Notes: generated from the letters alone by a model not told the origin. A DNA stretch of 64,000 nucleotides from Prolixibacteraceae bacterium (GCA_028377305.1 JAONJW010000002.1:1-64000); one strand, 5' to 3'; shown: positions 1-8,511, numbered from the stretch's first letter. Made by a program: numbers and translations.

Positions 1-38
1 GCTGTTAATTGTTTGAGAAGCTGTTAATTGTTTGAGAA
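1..38. repeat. 19-bp tandem repeat, two copies
   Basis: The unit gctgttaattgtttgagaa occurs twice without a gap and a third copy starts (gc) before the sequence diverges. The array is cut by the window edge, so more copies may lie to the left. Confidence 0.8.
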
Positions 39-160
39 GCGGTATGAGTAAGGCGGTAAGAAATTATTCAAGAGGGAGTGTAAACTAAACTCTGTCTGGG
101 TTATTTTTAGTAGTGATCTTAAATATACTTTTTTGTAGATCCCTGTAAGGGCATCTTTCT

Positions 161-231
161 GTTCATTGTATGGTTCTGTAGTTGTTGTGGTTTGGTTTGT
201 TCATAGTATGGTTCTGTAGTTGTTGTGGTTT
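161..231. repeat. 33-bp direct repeat, period 38
   Basis: Copies at 161-193 and 199-231 differ at a single base within gttcat(t/a)gtatgg and share the tail ttctgtagttgttgtggttt. A partial third match (tataatatggttatg) follows. Function is unknown; it lies about 340 bases upstream of the GH88 start. Confidence 0.75.
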
Positions 232-569
232 CTCTATAATATGGTTATGCTATTAATTTTGGATATTGGTTTGAGCGTTTGTATTAACGTATGCAATGAT
301 GATGGTCTGATGTGACAATGGAGTATCTCGCTTAGAGATCCGTTTTTTATAGTATAAACAGAAAGTTTAAATTGATCGCATTTTCATTACGTCTTTACAA
401 TGATTATCAAGATGATTGTCTGGTCCTTAGGGCTCAATTATAAACTTATTATTGAGGATATTGTGGGTGTTGACCTATTCTAATATAAAATAAATAGTTA
501 CTTTTAAACCATCTTCTCTATTTGTATAGTGGAGCAATGATTGATGATTAAACTATAAAACAAAAACTA

Positions 570-1790
570 ATGAAATTTAAAGGCGTATTTTTAAGCATGC
601 TTTCGATTGTATTGCTTGGGTCTTGTGGAATGGATAAAGAGACTTTTATTGAGTCTAATCTTGAGTTTGCAGACCAACAGTTCACCAATGCGATCAATGA
701 AACGAAAGAAGATATAGACTTGATTCCTCGAACGATTAAAGAGGATGGTAGTTTGAAGAACGTAAAGAAATATAACTGGACGAGTGGATTTTTTGCGGGA
801 GATCTATGGTATATGTATAAGCTAACAGGGGATCAAAAGTGGAAAACAGAAGCTATTAAGAGAACCGAAGTGTTGGATACCATCCAGTATTGGAGCGGCA
901 ACCACGATGTTGGTTTTATGATCGGAGATAGCTATGGTTTGGGATATCGTTTTGCGGGGATTAAGGCTTATGCTCCGGTGGTTGTACAAACGGCAGAATC
1001 GTTGATTAAGCGCTATAGTGATAATACCAAAGCGATCAAATCATGGAACTATAGAAAAGCATGGGATAAAAAAACGGAATGGTTCTATCCTGTGATCATC
1101 GACAATATGATGAACTTAGAGTTGTTGTATGAAGCGAGTATTATCAGCGGAGATGACAAATATTCGAAAATTGCTACCCAGCACGCCTTAACTACGATGA
1201 AGCATCACTACCGTAAAGATTACTCTTGTTATCATGTGGTGGATTATGATACTATTACGGGAGCAGTGAAGGATAAAGCGACATGTCAAGGTTTTGCAGA
1301 TAACTCAGCATGGTCACGAGGACAAGCATGGGGACTTTACGGATATGTTTTGTGTTATAGATATACGAAAGACAAGCAGTTTCTTGATTTTGCAGAGAAT
1401 ATTGCCAAATATATTCTAGATCATCCTAATATGCCAGAAGATTTGGTTCCTTATTGGGATTATAATGTGTTTGACAAAGGGTATAAAGCAGAATGGAACT
1501 ATGATCCAAACCATAAGCTAATTGGTTCAAAAGATGCTTCTGCTGCAGCGATTGCTTCGTCGGCTCTATTTGAGTTGGCAGACCAAACAGGAAATGCGAC
1601 CTATAGAGAAAAAGCGGAGAAGATGTTAGTTTCGCTTTCTGAGAAGTATAAAGCAAGACCCAATAATAAATACTTTATTCTAGACCATAGTGTAGGTAGT
1701 TTCCCTCATAATGGTGAAATTGATGTACCACTATCGTATGCGGATTACTATTTTCTAGAAGCACTGCTTCGTTATAAGGAGTCTAAATAG
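570..1790 (+). CDS. Glycoside hydrolase family 88, unsaturated glucuronyl hydrolase (lipoprotein)
   Basis: Probable d-4,5-unsaturated beta-glucuronyl hydrolase, which removes the unsaturated uronic acid left at the non-reducing end after a polysaccharide lyase has cut. The 406-residue protein starts with an SPII signal (LLGSC, Cys19), so it is likely membrane-anchored. The GH88 (alpha/alpha)6 fold is recognisable: NWTSGFFAGDLW near 69-80, GNHDVGFMIGDSYG with Asp113, and YPVIIDNMMNLELLYEA with Asp178. These match the two conserved Asp residues of the family. It is monocistronic here, followed by a hairpin at 1806-1843. No lyase is nearby, so its substrate (ulvan, glycosaminoglycan or alginate-like) cannot be told from this window. 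Assignment to GH88 is strong; GH105 is the main alternative. Confidence 0.9.
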   Translation: MKFKGVFLSMLSIVLLGSCGMDKETFIESNLEFADQQFTNAINETKEDIDLIPRTIKEDGSLKNVKKYNWTSGFFAGDLWYMYKLTGDQKWKTEAIKRTEVLDTIQYWSGNHDVGFMIGDSYGLGYRFAGIKAYAPVVVQTAESLIKRYSDNTKAIKSWNYRKAWDKKTEWFYPVIIDNMMNLELLYEASIISGDDKYSKIATQHALTTMKHHYRKDYSCYHVVDYDTITGAVKDKATCQGFADNSAWSRGQAWGLYGYVLCYRYTKDKQFLDFAENIAKYILDHPNMPEDLVPYWDYNVFDKGYKAEWNYDPNHKLIGSKDASAAAIASSALFELADQTGNATYREKAEKMLVSLSEKYKARPNNKYFILDHSVGSFPHNGEIDVPLSYADYYFLEALLRYKESK

Positions 1791-1805
1791 TTTTAGATAA
1801 TTTTT

Positions 1806-1843
1806 ATTCCCCCGATGGGTAGATTCTCTACGACCGGGGGAAT
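1806..1843 (+). terminator. Hairpin downstream of GH88
   Basis: attcccccg (1806-1814) pairs with cgggggaat (1835-1843), a 9-bp GC-rich stem with a 20-base loop that may fold further. It begins 15 bases after the GH88 stop and a T-rich stretch follows. It could also act on the convergent SWIM gene. Confidence 0.6.
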
Positions 1844-1896
1844 ATTATTTTGATCCCTTTTTTACAGCTCATCAGTTATATTCTCAATCTTGAGAA

Positions 1897-2226
1897 TTAA
1901 TTTGTCGATATCAAGTCTTTCATATCGATTTCCATCGCCCTTCGATTCTCCCCTAGAAGATTCTCACTGTGAATCATTAATGCAATGGCAGCAATATGTT
2001 TGCATGCTATATCTTTGTCACAACAGTTACAACTATATCCCGTGATAAGGTTGTTATCATCCATTTGAAGCGTTGCTGTATAGGTCTCTTTTAATGCCTT
2101 TATCTTGGCAGTCCATCGATTATTACTGTCTCGTTCGTAGTTCTCCATGGCACCTCTTTCGTAGTAATGAAGCCCTCGGTCAATAGCGTAAGGTGTGATC
2201 TCCTCTAAAAAATCATCTATTGTCAT
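1897..2226 (-). CDS. Small SWIM zinc-finger protein
   Basis: A 109-residue protein whose centre carries the SWIM signature CxCx(n)CxH: SCNCCDKDIACKHIAA at about residues 66-81. SWIM domains bind zinc and usually mediate DNA or protein contacts; in bacteria they are often found with SWI/SNF-type helicases. Here the domain stands almost alone, with an N-terminal helix (DFLEEITPYAIDRGLHYYERGA) that is typical of the short bacterial SWIM proteins. It converges with the GH88 gene, and no helicase is adjacent. Specific role unknown. Confidence 0.8.
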   Translation of the reverse strand: MTIDDFLEEITPYAIDRGLHYYERGAMENYERDSNNRWTAKIKALKETYTATLQMDDNNLITGYSCNCCDKDIACKHIAAIALMIHSENLLGENRRAMEIDMKDLISTN

Positions 2227-2534
2227 AGCGTAAAAGTTATTAGGTTACTATACCCTTAATTTACTAATAATTATCTCATTTCTATACTGTTGATCGTTTT
2301 ATCTTTGAGGGGTTGTGTATTTAAATTACACATTAATTTCTGAATATAGCCTATTGGCATATGCTTGTAGTGGTTTGTGTCAATGCCTTATTACAGGTGT
2401 ATTTCTATTATCCAATACATGCTAAACGATTTTACGCACATGTCTAAATTCGTAATTACTTTTGATCGTATAGAAGACTGTCTATTGAAATATAAGAAAG
2501 AAATTATCTACACTGTTTTTCCCTCTTCGTCTAC
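2227..2534. other. Intergenic, divergent promoters expected
   Basis: AT-rich spacer between the divergent SWIM and KAP-NTPase genes. A short ORF at 2377-2610 overlaps the start of the NTPase gene in another frame and looks like chance. No structured element or clear promoter was identified. Confidence 0.5.
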
Positions 2535-4286
2535 TTGTTCAATGAGAGAAAGGTTCAAAAAATCGTTTCGATTTTATTTGAGCGTTTTACTCCGGATTTT
2601 TCTCTGTTAGCTCTTTGGGTATTAGCTATCTTGGTATTCTTGTTTTTAGCCACTTTTTTATTGATGCTACGACGTTTAATGAAAAATAATTATCTGTTCT
2701 CTTCTACTCAGATATGTATTTTACTTAATGTGCTACTATATAAGTTGCTTTTATCATGGGAGTTGTATGACTCTGTAATTAATGGTATTGTGGAGATATC
2801 GTTAATCAATTATGGATTTCGTTATGGAATTGTTTTTGTTGTATTAGCAACTGTAATTTGGTCGAAGTATTTTAACAAGAATAAAGATGTTGGGGATGAG
2901 AAAAAAGGTGCTGGATTATTAGTTGACAAAGAGGTGGGAGGTTTTGATGATCTTTTTCCTTCAAGGCAGCAGTTGGTTCGTATTTTATGTGATAAAATTG
3001 TTGCGTTTGATTGTTCTCGTTCGATATCTATTGGAATAACCTCTCGATGGGGTAATGGGAGGAGTTCTTTAATCAATGGTCTAAAGGATTATATGAATAA
3101 AGATAACGAAATCATTTGGGTTGATTACAAACCCTGGTTTGCAAAGAATGTAGATGATGTAACCATACATTTTATTAACTCCTTGGCATCAGCTCTTAAA
3201 CCATATCATGGAGGTTTGTCCTCCTCCTTGAAGAGATATAAACAACTACTCTTGAATATAGATAATGGTTCTCGTGGTAAGATCTGGAACTCGTTTGATA
3301 TCTTTTTTGATGTGAATAGGGACTTAGAGTCCCAGTTTAAATTACTAGATACTTCAATATTAAAGATAGGGCGTAAGATTATTGTCGTAATGGATGATTT
3401 GGATCGTTTAACAGGAGACGAACTGATGGCCTGTCTAAAGATATTAAGGGTTACTGGTAGTTTTAGGAATGTAATTTTCTTGGTTGCATATGATCTAGAG
3501 TATGTTCAAAATCAAGTTGCTGTAAAGATGTCTTTTGATGAAGCTCAGTCAAAGCAATATTTAGAGAAGTTCTTTCAGTTGAATATACCTGTGCTTGAGA
3601 TGTTAAAGAGTGAAAAGAGGGAATTATTATGGACTTTTTTTACCAATAAGTTAAAAGAGAATGGTCGTAAAGAGAACAAGACAGCATTTGAATTAGAATT
3701 GTATTTCACATTCGGTAATAAGTTGCTTAATCACTTAAGGAACTATTCTTTTGAACAAAAAAACAAGTCTGAATTGGAAGAAAATGATCCTAATAGTAGT
3801 TTATATTATACTGTTCATGAAATTGAACGAAATTTAGACTTAATTGAGTTTTTCGATACACCAAGAAAGATCATGCTATATGCAAATTGTTTGTCCGAAA
3901 TAGTTTCGTCTCGTTTATGTGAGCCAAAGCAGTTGTTATTAATGAAAGTCTTTATGGATCGATATCCAAAACAAGCTATATGGATATCTGATGAAATCAA
4001 GAAAAGTGAAGATTTAAAATCATTACGTGACAGAACTGAAAGTGATGAATCAAAGTTAAATCTTATTAGTCCTGTATTTGATAAAAAAAAGGTTGCTAAA
4101 GCAATTTATGAGATAGGGGATTATGATATTACCTATATGAGGTTTATTGAAGCACTATTTTATGCTGATGGAAAGAAAGATATTCGATTTCACAAGAATT
4201 ACTTATTGTATTATGATTTGGCAGAGCAATCATCATTTATGGAAGACAAATTGAATATTCTTTGTAAGGGAACATCTCTATTATAG
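2535..4286 (+). CDS. Membrane KAP-family P-loop NTPase
   Basis: A 583-residue protein resembling KAP NTPases (family of Kidins220, AAA-like PifA-type ATPases). Three hydrophobic segments lie near residues 24-45, 57-76 and 95-111, followed by a cytoplasmic NTPase domain. Walker A is at 167-178 (GITSRWGNGRSS), and Walker B is KIIVVMDDLDRL at 281-292 with the family's DDLDR motif. The usual Walker A lysine is Arg176 here. The start is TTG; no in-frame ATG occurs before residue 44 and the frame is closed by a stop at 2493, so the N-terminus is uncertain. KAP NTPases are linked to membrane-associated signalling and, in some bacteria, phage or plasmid interference; nothing nearby settles the role. 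It stands alone. Confidence 0.8.
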   Translation: MFNERKVQKIVSILFERFTPDFSLLALWVLAILVFLFLATFLLMLRRLMKNNYLFSSTQICILLNVLLYKLLLSWELYDSVINGIVEISLINYGFRYGIVFVVLATVIWSKYFNKNKDVGDEKKGAGLLVDKEVGGFDDLFPSRQQLVRILCDKIVAFDCSRSISIGITSRWGNGRSSLINGLKDYMNKDNEIIWVDYKPWFAKNVDDVTIHFINSLASALKPYHGGLSSSLKRYKQLLLNIDNGSRGKIWNSFDIFFDVNRDLESQFKLLDTSILKIGRKIIVVMDDLDRLTGDELMACLKILRVTGSFRNVIFLVAYDLEYVQNQVAVKMSFDEAQSKQYLEKFFQLNIPVLEMLKSEKRELLWTFFTNKLKENGRKENKTAFELELYFTFGNKLLNHLRNYSFEQKNKSELEENDPNSSLYYTVHEIERNLDLIEFFDTPRKIMLYANCLSEIVSSRLCEPKQLLLMKVFMDRYPKQAIWISDEIKKSEDLKSLRDRTESDESKLNLISPVFDKKKVAKAIYEIGDYDITYMRFIEALFYADGKKDIRFHKNYLLYYDLAEQSSFMEDKLNILCKGTSLL

Positions 4287-4346
4287 AATAAATCATATCT
4301 TCTAATATGACCTATACATTTTTATTAAGACTCAAAGAATATCTAG

Positions 4347-4573
4347 TTTATAAAAAAGTCGCTATGAAATGAATCGTAGCGACTTTGGTTTTGCCAATAT
4401 GGTCCAATATATTGGTGTTAAAATGCGATCTGGTCAATCAGTGTTTTGAATTCATTGTATAGGTTGGATCGTGCAAAATATTTCTTCTCTTTGTTGAGGA
4501 GAGCTTTTCGTTTTTTGAGGGTCTAGATACCTCCTAAAATGTCCTCTATTGTTTCGTTGAATTTGGCAGGTTT
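4347..4573 (-). pseudogene. Degenerate copy of the thrC 3' end and its terminator
   Basis: About 220 bases here match 5779-5996, the last ~50 codons of thrC plus its downstream hairpin, at roughly 85-90% by eye. In the thrC frame the copy reads KFNETIEDILGGI and then hits a TAG, with indels beyond. The copy lies in the same orientation as thrC, so the two form a long direct repeat around the DUF4468 gene. The DUF4468 reading frame now runs through it in a different frame and takes its stop from it. Confidence 0.85.
4353..4388 (-). terminator. Duplicated thrC-type hairpin after the DUF4468 gene
   Basis: aaaaagtcgct (4355-4365) pairs with agcgacttt (4380-4388), the same hairpin as at 5779-5817. 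On the minus strand it sits downstream of the DUF4468 stop, and on the plus strand it ends the KAP NTPase transcript, so it may serve both. Confidence 0.65.
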
Positions 4574-5183
4574 GTACGCCCATAGGAGTATCTCCAATTA
4601 GTATTAATTGTGGTGTCAACGGATTATTCACATCCTTACCAATCATGTATGTTGCAAATTTCTCAATGTATTCATTGAACAGACGCTCCAAATCTTCTTT
4701 TGCTTTAGGAGACTTTAATTTGTCTTTTCTGCCATATATACCAAGATTCGAGCCATCGTAACTAAATTTTGTCCACTGTAGGTGTAACGTTTGTTTTTTA
4801 TTATACGAAGTTAGATCAAAATGAGGTTTTTCCACCTTAATCTTATCCTCGTTAAATTTTACAGTAATAGTGTAATCCATATTGAATACATGCCCCTTAC
4901 TATCTCTTCGGATAGAATTATTGGATCTGCCATTGACTGTGATACGTTCATTTTCAACTTTACTTATGACATTCTTCGGTGATTTGTAGATTGAGTTGAA
5001 GTAAACTAGAGACTTTTGATAAAGAGCTTGTTTAGATTGACCTTTAAGAGTGAAAATAATATAGTCTTTATTTGTTTGTTTAGATACGAATCCTTTTGGT
5101 GTTAGTGTTAATTTATCTACCTCTTGTGACCAAGAAATTGTTGTAAAAAGAATAGATAATATAATTGTAATAATGTATTTCAT
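4452..5183 (-). CDS. DUF4468-domain exported protein with a thrC-derived tail
   Basis: A 243-residue protein with a signal peptide (MKYIITIILSILFTTISWSQ) followed by a DUF4468-like domain, a Bacteroidota family of unknown function with a TBP-like fold (residues ~30-180: segments ALYQKSLVYFNSIYKSPKNV and DYTITVKFNEDKIKVEK). From about residue 206 (CQIQRNNRGHFRRYL...) to the end, the coding sequence lies inside the duplicated thrC 3' end but in another frame. The last ~38 residues are therefore recently acquired, not part of the family. Whether the native C-terminus was lost or simply extended cannot be told. Monocistronic on the minus strand. Confidence 0.75.
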   Translation of the reverse strand: MKYIITIILSILFTTISWSQEVDKLTLTPKGFVSKQTNKDYIIFTLKGQSKQALYQKSLVYFNSIYKSPKNVISKVENERITVNGRSNNSIRRDSKGHVFNMDYTITVKFNEDKIKVEKPHFDLTSYNKKQTLHLQWTKFSYDGSNLGIYGRKDKLKSPKAKEDLERLFNEYIEKFATYMIGKDVNNPLTPQLILIGDTPMGVQTCQIQRNNRGHFRRYLDPQKTKSSPQQREEIFCTIQPIQ

Positions 5184-5447
5184 CTCGATGTGTTGTAAGG
5201 TAAAAAATAGTTAGAATATTAATCCGACGTCGATAGTTCTATATTATTAAAAGCAGATAACTCTGATAATTTGATGTTCGTTTGATTAAAAATTATTCTA
5301 ATACCGGTGTCGGGTTCATTAAAGATGTTTTTACAATCTCATGTGTTTTATGATAAAAATAAGTTAAATAATTTAAATATTGTTATTGTGTGGCACATTA
5401 TGTAGATAAATATGTGTTTGATGATAGATTTACTATAGGTTTTCCTC

Positions 5448-5469
5448 TTGTGCCAAGACGTTGGCACAA
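5448..5469. promoter_or_regulatory. Perfect 9-bp inverted repeat, operator-like
   Basis: ttgtgccaa (5448-5456), spacer gacg, ttggcacaa (5461-5469). The dyad has the size of a dimeric regulator site, and related half-sites (ggcac) occur nearby. It lies 265 bases upstream of the DUF4468 start with no gene directly downstream on the plus strand. The regulator is unknown. Confidence 0.35.
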
Positions 5470-5604
5470 ATTAAGCTGTATTGGATATGGCACTGGTGGT
5501 TGCTCACGGATTTAAAAGAACCGCTAAAGCACAAAGTTTGTTTTGTTGTGGTGCAAGGATGGCACACAGATGAATACGAATTTTTATTTGTTTTACTGCA
5601 ACGA

Positions 5605-5640
5605 TGAACTGAAAGTGTTACATCTTATAGCCCCGTGCGA
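5605..5640. repeat. Dispersed intergenic repeat fragment (copy 1)
   Basis: The segment aactgaaagtgttacatctt followed by agcccc resembles the reverse complement of 60421-60455 (actgaaagtgctacacttcc then agccc). Both lie in intergenic DNA. The similarity is short, so this may be a fragment of a REP-like or transposon-derived repeat. Confidence 0.4.
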
Positions 5641-5778
5641 AGCGCTGGGTAAGGGTGAAACAATAGATAGGAGGGGTGTAAGTCCGATCCCTTCATCTAG
5701 CACCATCAACGTTGTTGAATGGGGTTTTGTACCAATGTTTTGGCATCCCCTGCGCTTTGGGTTTAGGATGGAGGTAAT

Positions 5779-5817
5779 AAAAAAGTCGCTAGGAGATGAT
5801 TCGTAGCGACTTTTTTT
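5779..5817 (-). terminator. thrC terminator
   Basis: aaaaaagtcgcta (5779-5791) and the arm tagcgacttttttt (5804-5817) form a stem of about 11-13 bp flanked by A and T tracts, so it can work in both directions. It lies 26 bases after the thrC stop. A diverged copy sits at 4353-4388. Confidence 0.85.
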
Positions 5818-5842
5818 GCCAATATGGTCCAATATGTTGGTG

Positions 5843-7144
5843 TTAGAATGCGATCTGGTCAATCAATGTTTTGAAGTCATTGTATTGGTTGGATAGCGCA
5901 ATAGATTTCTTCTCTTTGTTGAGGAAGGCTTTTAGTTTTTCAGGGATCTCGATGTCTCCTAGAATGTCTTCCATGGTTTCGTTGAATTTGGCAGGATGGG
6001 CTGTCTCTAGGAAGATACCTACTTGGTTTTCTTTTAGGGCTGTTTGTAGAGATGCAAACCCAGTGGCACCATGAGGATCACAGATATAGTTGTGATCTTT
6101 GGCTACACGCAAGATGATTTCACGTATCTCTTGGTCGCTATATCTTGCTCCTTCAAGGATTGCTGTGATTTTCTTATGGTTGTGTTGGTAAAGATCGAGG
6201 ACACGAGCAAAGTTACTCGGTGCGCCTACATCCATCGCGTTAGCAATGGTCTCTACTGATCTTCTTGGCTTATATTCTCCTGTTTGGATATATTCGTATA
6301 CCACGTCGTTTTCGTTGTTGGCAGCAATGAATCGGTGGATCGGTAGTCCCATCTGTTGTGCAATAATACCTGCGGTGATGTTACCTAGGTTACCACTAGG
6401 TACGGATACAACCACCTCTTTGGCTTTCTCTTCTGCGCTTAGTTGTGCCCATGCGTGGAAGTAGTAGAAAGCCTGTGGTAAGAAACGCGCGACGTTGATA
6501 GAGTTGGCAGAAGTTAGTTTATGGCGCGACTTTAGGTCTTGGTCCATAAATGCCTCTTTTACCAATGCTTGGCAGTCGTCGAAAGTTCCGTCGATCTCTA
6601 AGGCAGTGATATTTTGTCCTAAGGTAGTAAACTGCTTCTCTTGTAGGTTACTTACTTTTCCTTTAGGATAAAGGACAAATACTTTGATCCCATCCACTTC
6701 GTAGAATCCATTGGCTACGGCACTACCAGTATCTCCGGAGGTTGCAACCAATACGTTGACATTCTCTTTCTCTTCGTTTAGAAGGTATCTAAGGATCCGA
6801 GCCATGAAACGTCCACCGACATCTTTAAATGCTAATGTAGGGCCGTGGAAAAGTTCTAGAGAGTGAATATTGTCGGTTACTTTCACCAAAGGCGTGTCGA
6901 AACTAAGGGTGTCGTATACAATGTCTTTAAGAGCCTCTTCTGGAATATCTTCTCCGAAGAAGTTTTTGGCTACTTCGAAAGCCATCTCTTGAAAACTCAT
7001 CGATGTGATGTTTTCAAAGAAAGAGGCTGGAAGGGCTTTGATCTTTTCGGGCATGAAAAGACCTTTATCGTCAGCTAGTCCTTGTATTACAGCTTGGCTA
7101 AGTGTTACTTTATTGTTTTTGTTCTCTGTGCTATAGAATATCAT
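5843..7144 (-). CDS. thrC: Threonine synthase
   Basis: PLP-dependent conversion of O-phospho-L-homoserine to L-threonine. At 433 residues it is full length for the thrC family. The N-terminal FYSTENKNNKVTLSQAVIQGL motif, the PLP-lysine segment ELFHGPTLAFKDVG (Lys107) and the phosphate/PLP loop VATSGDTGSAV are all present. It is the last gene of thrA-apgM-thrC on the minus strand, 13 bases after the apgM stop, and is followed by a strong terminator. Its last ~50 codons have a diverged duplicate at 4420-4573. Confidence 0.97.
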   Translation of the reverse strand: MIFYSTENKNNKVTLSQAVIQGLADDKGLFMPEKIKALPASFFENITSMSFQEMAFEVAKNFFGEDIPEEALKDIVYDTLSFDTPLVKVTDNIHSLELFHGPTLAFKDVGGRFMARILRYLLNEEKENVNVLVATSGDTGSAVANGFYEVDGIKVFVLYPKGKVSNLQEKQFTTLGQNITALEIDGTFDDCQALVKEAFMDQDLKSRHKLTSANSINVARFLPQAFYYFHAWAQLSAEEKAKEVVVSVPSGNLGNITAGIIAQQMGLPIHRFIAANNENDVVYEYIQTGEYKPRRSVETIANAMDVGAPSNFARVLDLYQHNHKKITAILEGARYSDQEIREIILRVAKDHNYICDPHGATGFASLQTALKENQVGIFLETAHPAKFNETMEDILGDIEIPEKLKAFLNKEKKSIALSNQYNDFKTLIDQIAF

Positions 7145-7157
7145 CTTTCCCTTGGTG

Positions 7158-8372
7158 TTATTGTTGGTTAAGCAATAGTTTCATAAACTCCATTTTCTCT
7201 ACTTCTCCATAGGCTCCTTGCGCTGTATCTTTCTCTGTATAGTGTGCTACATTATCTGAAGGGTTTTGTGGATGGTATATGGCAAAAGGTACGGCATCTC
7301 TTGTATGGGTTTTTAATTCCCATGGTGTTGGATGGTCAGGAAGTAGTGCAACCGCAATGTCTTTTTGTTCTAAAGCATACTCTAGAATAGGTCCTACTAC
7401 TTTCTCATCGATATCTTCGATAGCCTTAATCTTTATTTTAGCATCCCCTTCATGACCCGCTTCATCAGGGGCTTCTATATGCAGGTATACATAGTCGCAT
7501 GTTTCCAATGCTTTAATGGCTGCATCACGTTTCCCTACATAGTTGGTATCCCAAAGGCCTGTGGCACCATCTACTTTGATCACTTCCATTCCTGCATATA
7601 TTCCAATACCATGAATAAGGTCTACCGCAGAGATTACGGCACTCTTTTGGATGTTGTAAGCCTCTTTTAGTGTTGGCATCTGTGGCTTATATCCAGGCGA
7701 CCATGGCCATATAGAAGTAGCGGTTGCTTTACCCTTTGCTTTTCTCTCTAGATTAATAGGGTGTGAAGCGAGTAGCTCTTGTGATCGTTTGATTAGATCA
7801 GTCACAAGAGCTGCTGTCTCTTTACTTGCAACGGCTTCCTTTAGGGTCTTAGGTAGATGATCTGTTTCGTTGGCACCGGGTACATCGTGAGGTGGAGTGC
7901 AGTGTATATGTTTGTCTCCCCCTTTGATCACCATAAGGTGGCGATAAGAAACTCCTTTGTGGAAAGCGACACGTTCGTCTGCTAGATGGTCGTTAAGAAA
8001 ATCGATCAATACACCTGCTTCTTCGCTTCCGATATGCCCTGCAGAGTGGTTATGAATAATACCATTTTCTAGAGTGATCAAGTTACAACGGAATGCAAGA
8101 TCATCGGGAGCTAATGTTACGCCGATACTTGCTGCTTCTAGTACCCCCCGCCCTTCGTATAAATTCTCTACATCGTACCCCATTACAGCCATGTTGGCGA
8201 CTTCACTTCCTGGGTGTAGTGAAGGGGGTACTGTATGAAATAGACCTGCTTGCCCCAACTTCGTCAGACGATCCATGTTAGGAGTATGGGCCTTTTCAAG
8301 TGGGGTAAGGTTGTCAAGTTTCTGAGAAGGAAGATCTGCCATTCCATCTCCCAATATTACAATATGTTTCAT
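7158..8372 (-). CDS. Phosphoglycerate-mutase-like protein, proposed homoserine kinase
   Basis: A 404-residue member of the alkaline-phosphatase superfamily, closest to archaeal-type 2,3-bisphosphoglycerate-independent phosphoglycerate mutase (ApgM). The start KHIVILGDGMADLP, the segment HTPNMDRL and the metal-ligand region LLPDHPTPWELKTHT near 345-360 are typical. In Bacteroidota this gene sits between thrA and thrC where a GHMP-type thrB would be expected, and a protein family has been named for the proposed homoserine kinase role. The same arrangement is seen here: no thrB occurs in the window. I infer that it phosphorylates homoserine for ThrC. A true phosphoglycerate mutase is the alternative. 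Confidence 0.85.
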   Translation of the reverse strand: MKHIVILGDGMADLPSQKLDNLTPLEKAHTPNMDRLTKLGQAGLFHTVPPSLHPGSEVANMAVMGYDVENLYEGRGVLEAASIGVTLAPDDLAFRCNLITLENGIIHNHSAGHIGSEEAGVLIDFLNDHLADERVAFHKGVSYRHLMVIKGGDKHIHCTPPHDVPGANETDHLPKTLKEAVASKETAALVTDLIKRSQELLASHPINLERKAKGKATATSIWPWSPGYKPQMPTLKEAYNIQKSAVISAVDLIHGIGIYAGMEVIKVDGATGLWDTNYVGKRDAAIKALETCDYVYLHIEAPDEAGHEGDAKIKIKAIEDIDEKVVGPILEYALEQKDIAVALLPDHPTPWELKTHTRDAVPFAIYHPQNPSDNVAHYTEKDTAQGAYGEVEKMEFMKLLLNQQ

Positions 8373-8511
8373 TCTTGTTCTTGTTAAAATTTACGGAATA
8401 CTTGTTTCAATTACATGATGGAATGATCTATGTACTCATCTATAGATAACCTCAATGTAGTTGGTGTTAACTGTTTTGTGGGGGAGTAATTCTGAAAAGG
8501 ATACAACTATC

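Larger units (their letters stand above)
1..569. other. Gene-free leader region with short direct repeats
   Basis: I see no credible gene here. The stretch holds a 19-base unit repeated twice in tandem at 1-19 and 20-38, and a 33-base unit repeated at 161-193 and 199-231 with one difference. The rest is AT-rich and precedes the GH88 gene, so its 3' part presumably carries that gene's promoter, though I could not pick a convincing -33/-7 pair. A gene to the left may lie outside the window. Confidence 0.6.
5184..5842. other. Intergenic region between DUF4468 gene and thrC
   Basis: No convincing gene. It holds the perfect inverted repeat at 5448-5469, a short sequence (5605-5636) also found near 60421-60455, and the thrC terminator at its end. 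The 87-codon ORF at 5543-5806 has no recognisable features and I do not call it. Confidence 0.5.

Noticed and set aside
161-231. CRISPR array start
   Set aside because: Only two units with a 5-base gap, without spacers of normal length.
2377-2610. 77-codon ORF overlapping the start of the KAP NTPase gene
   Set aside because: It lies in another frame; a frameshift joining the two would add no known domain, and the NTPase frame has a plausible start of its own.
5543-5806. 87-codon plus-strand ORF between the DUF4468 gene and thrC
   Set aside because: It overlaps a repeat fragment and the thrC terminator, has no recognisable motif, and ends inside the hairpin.
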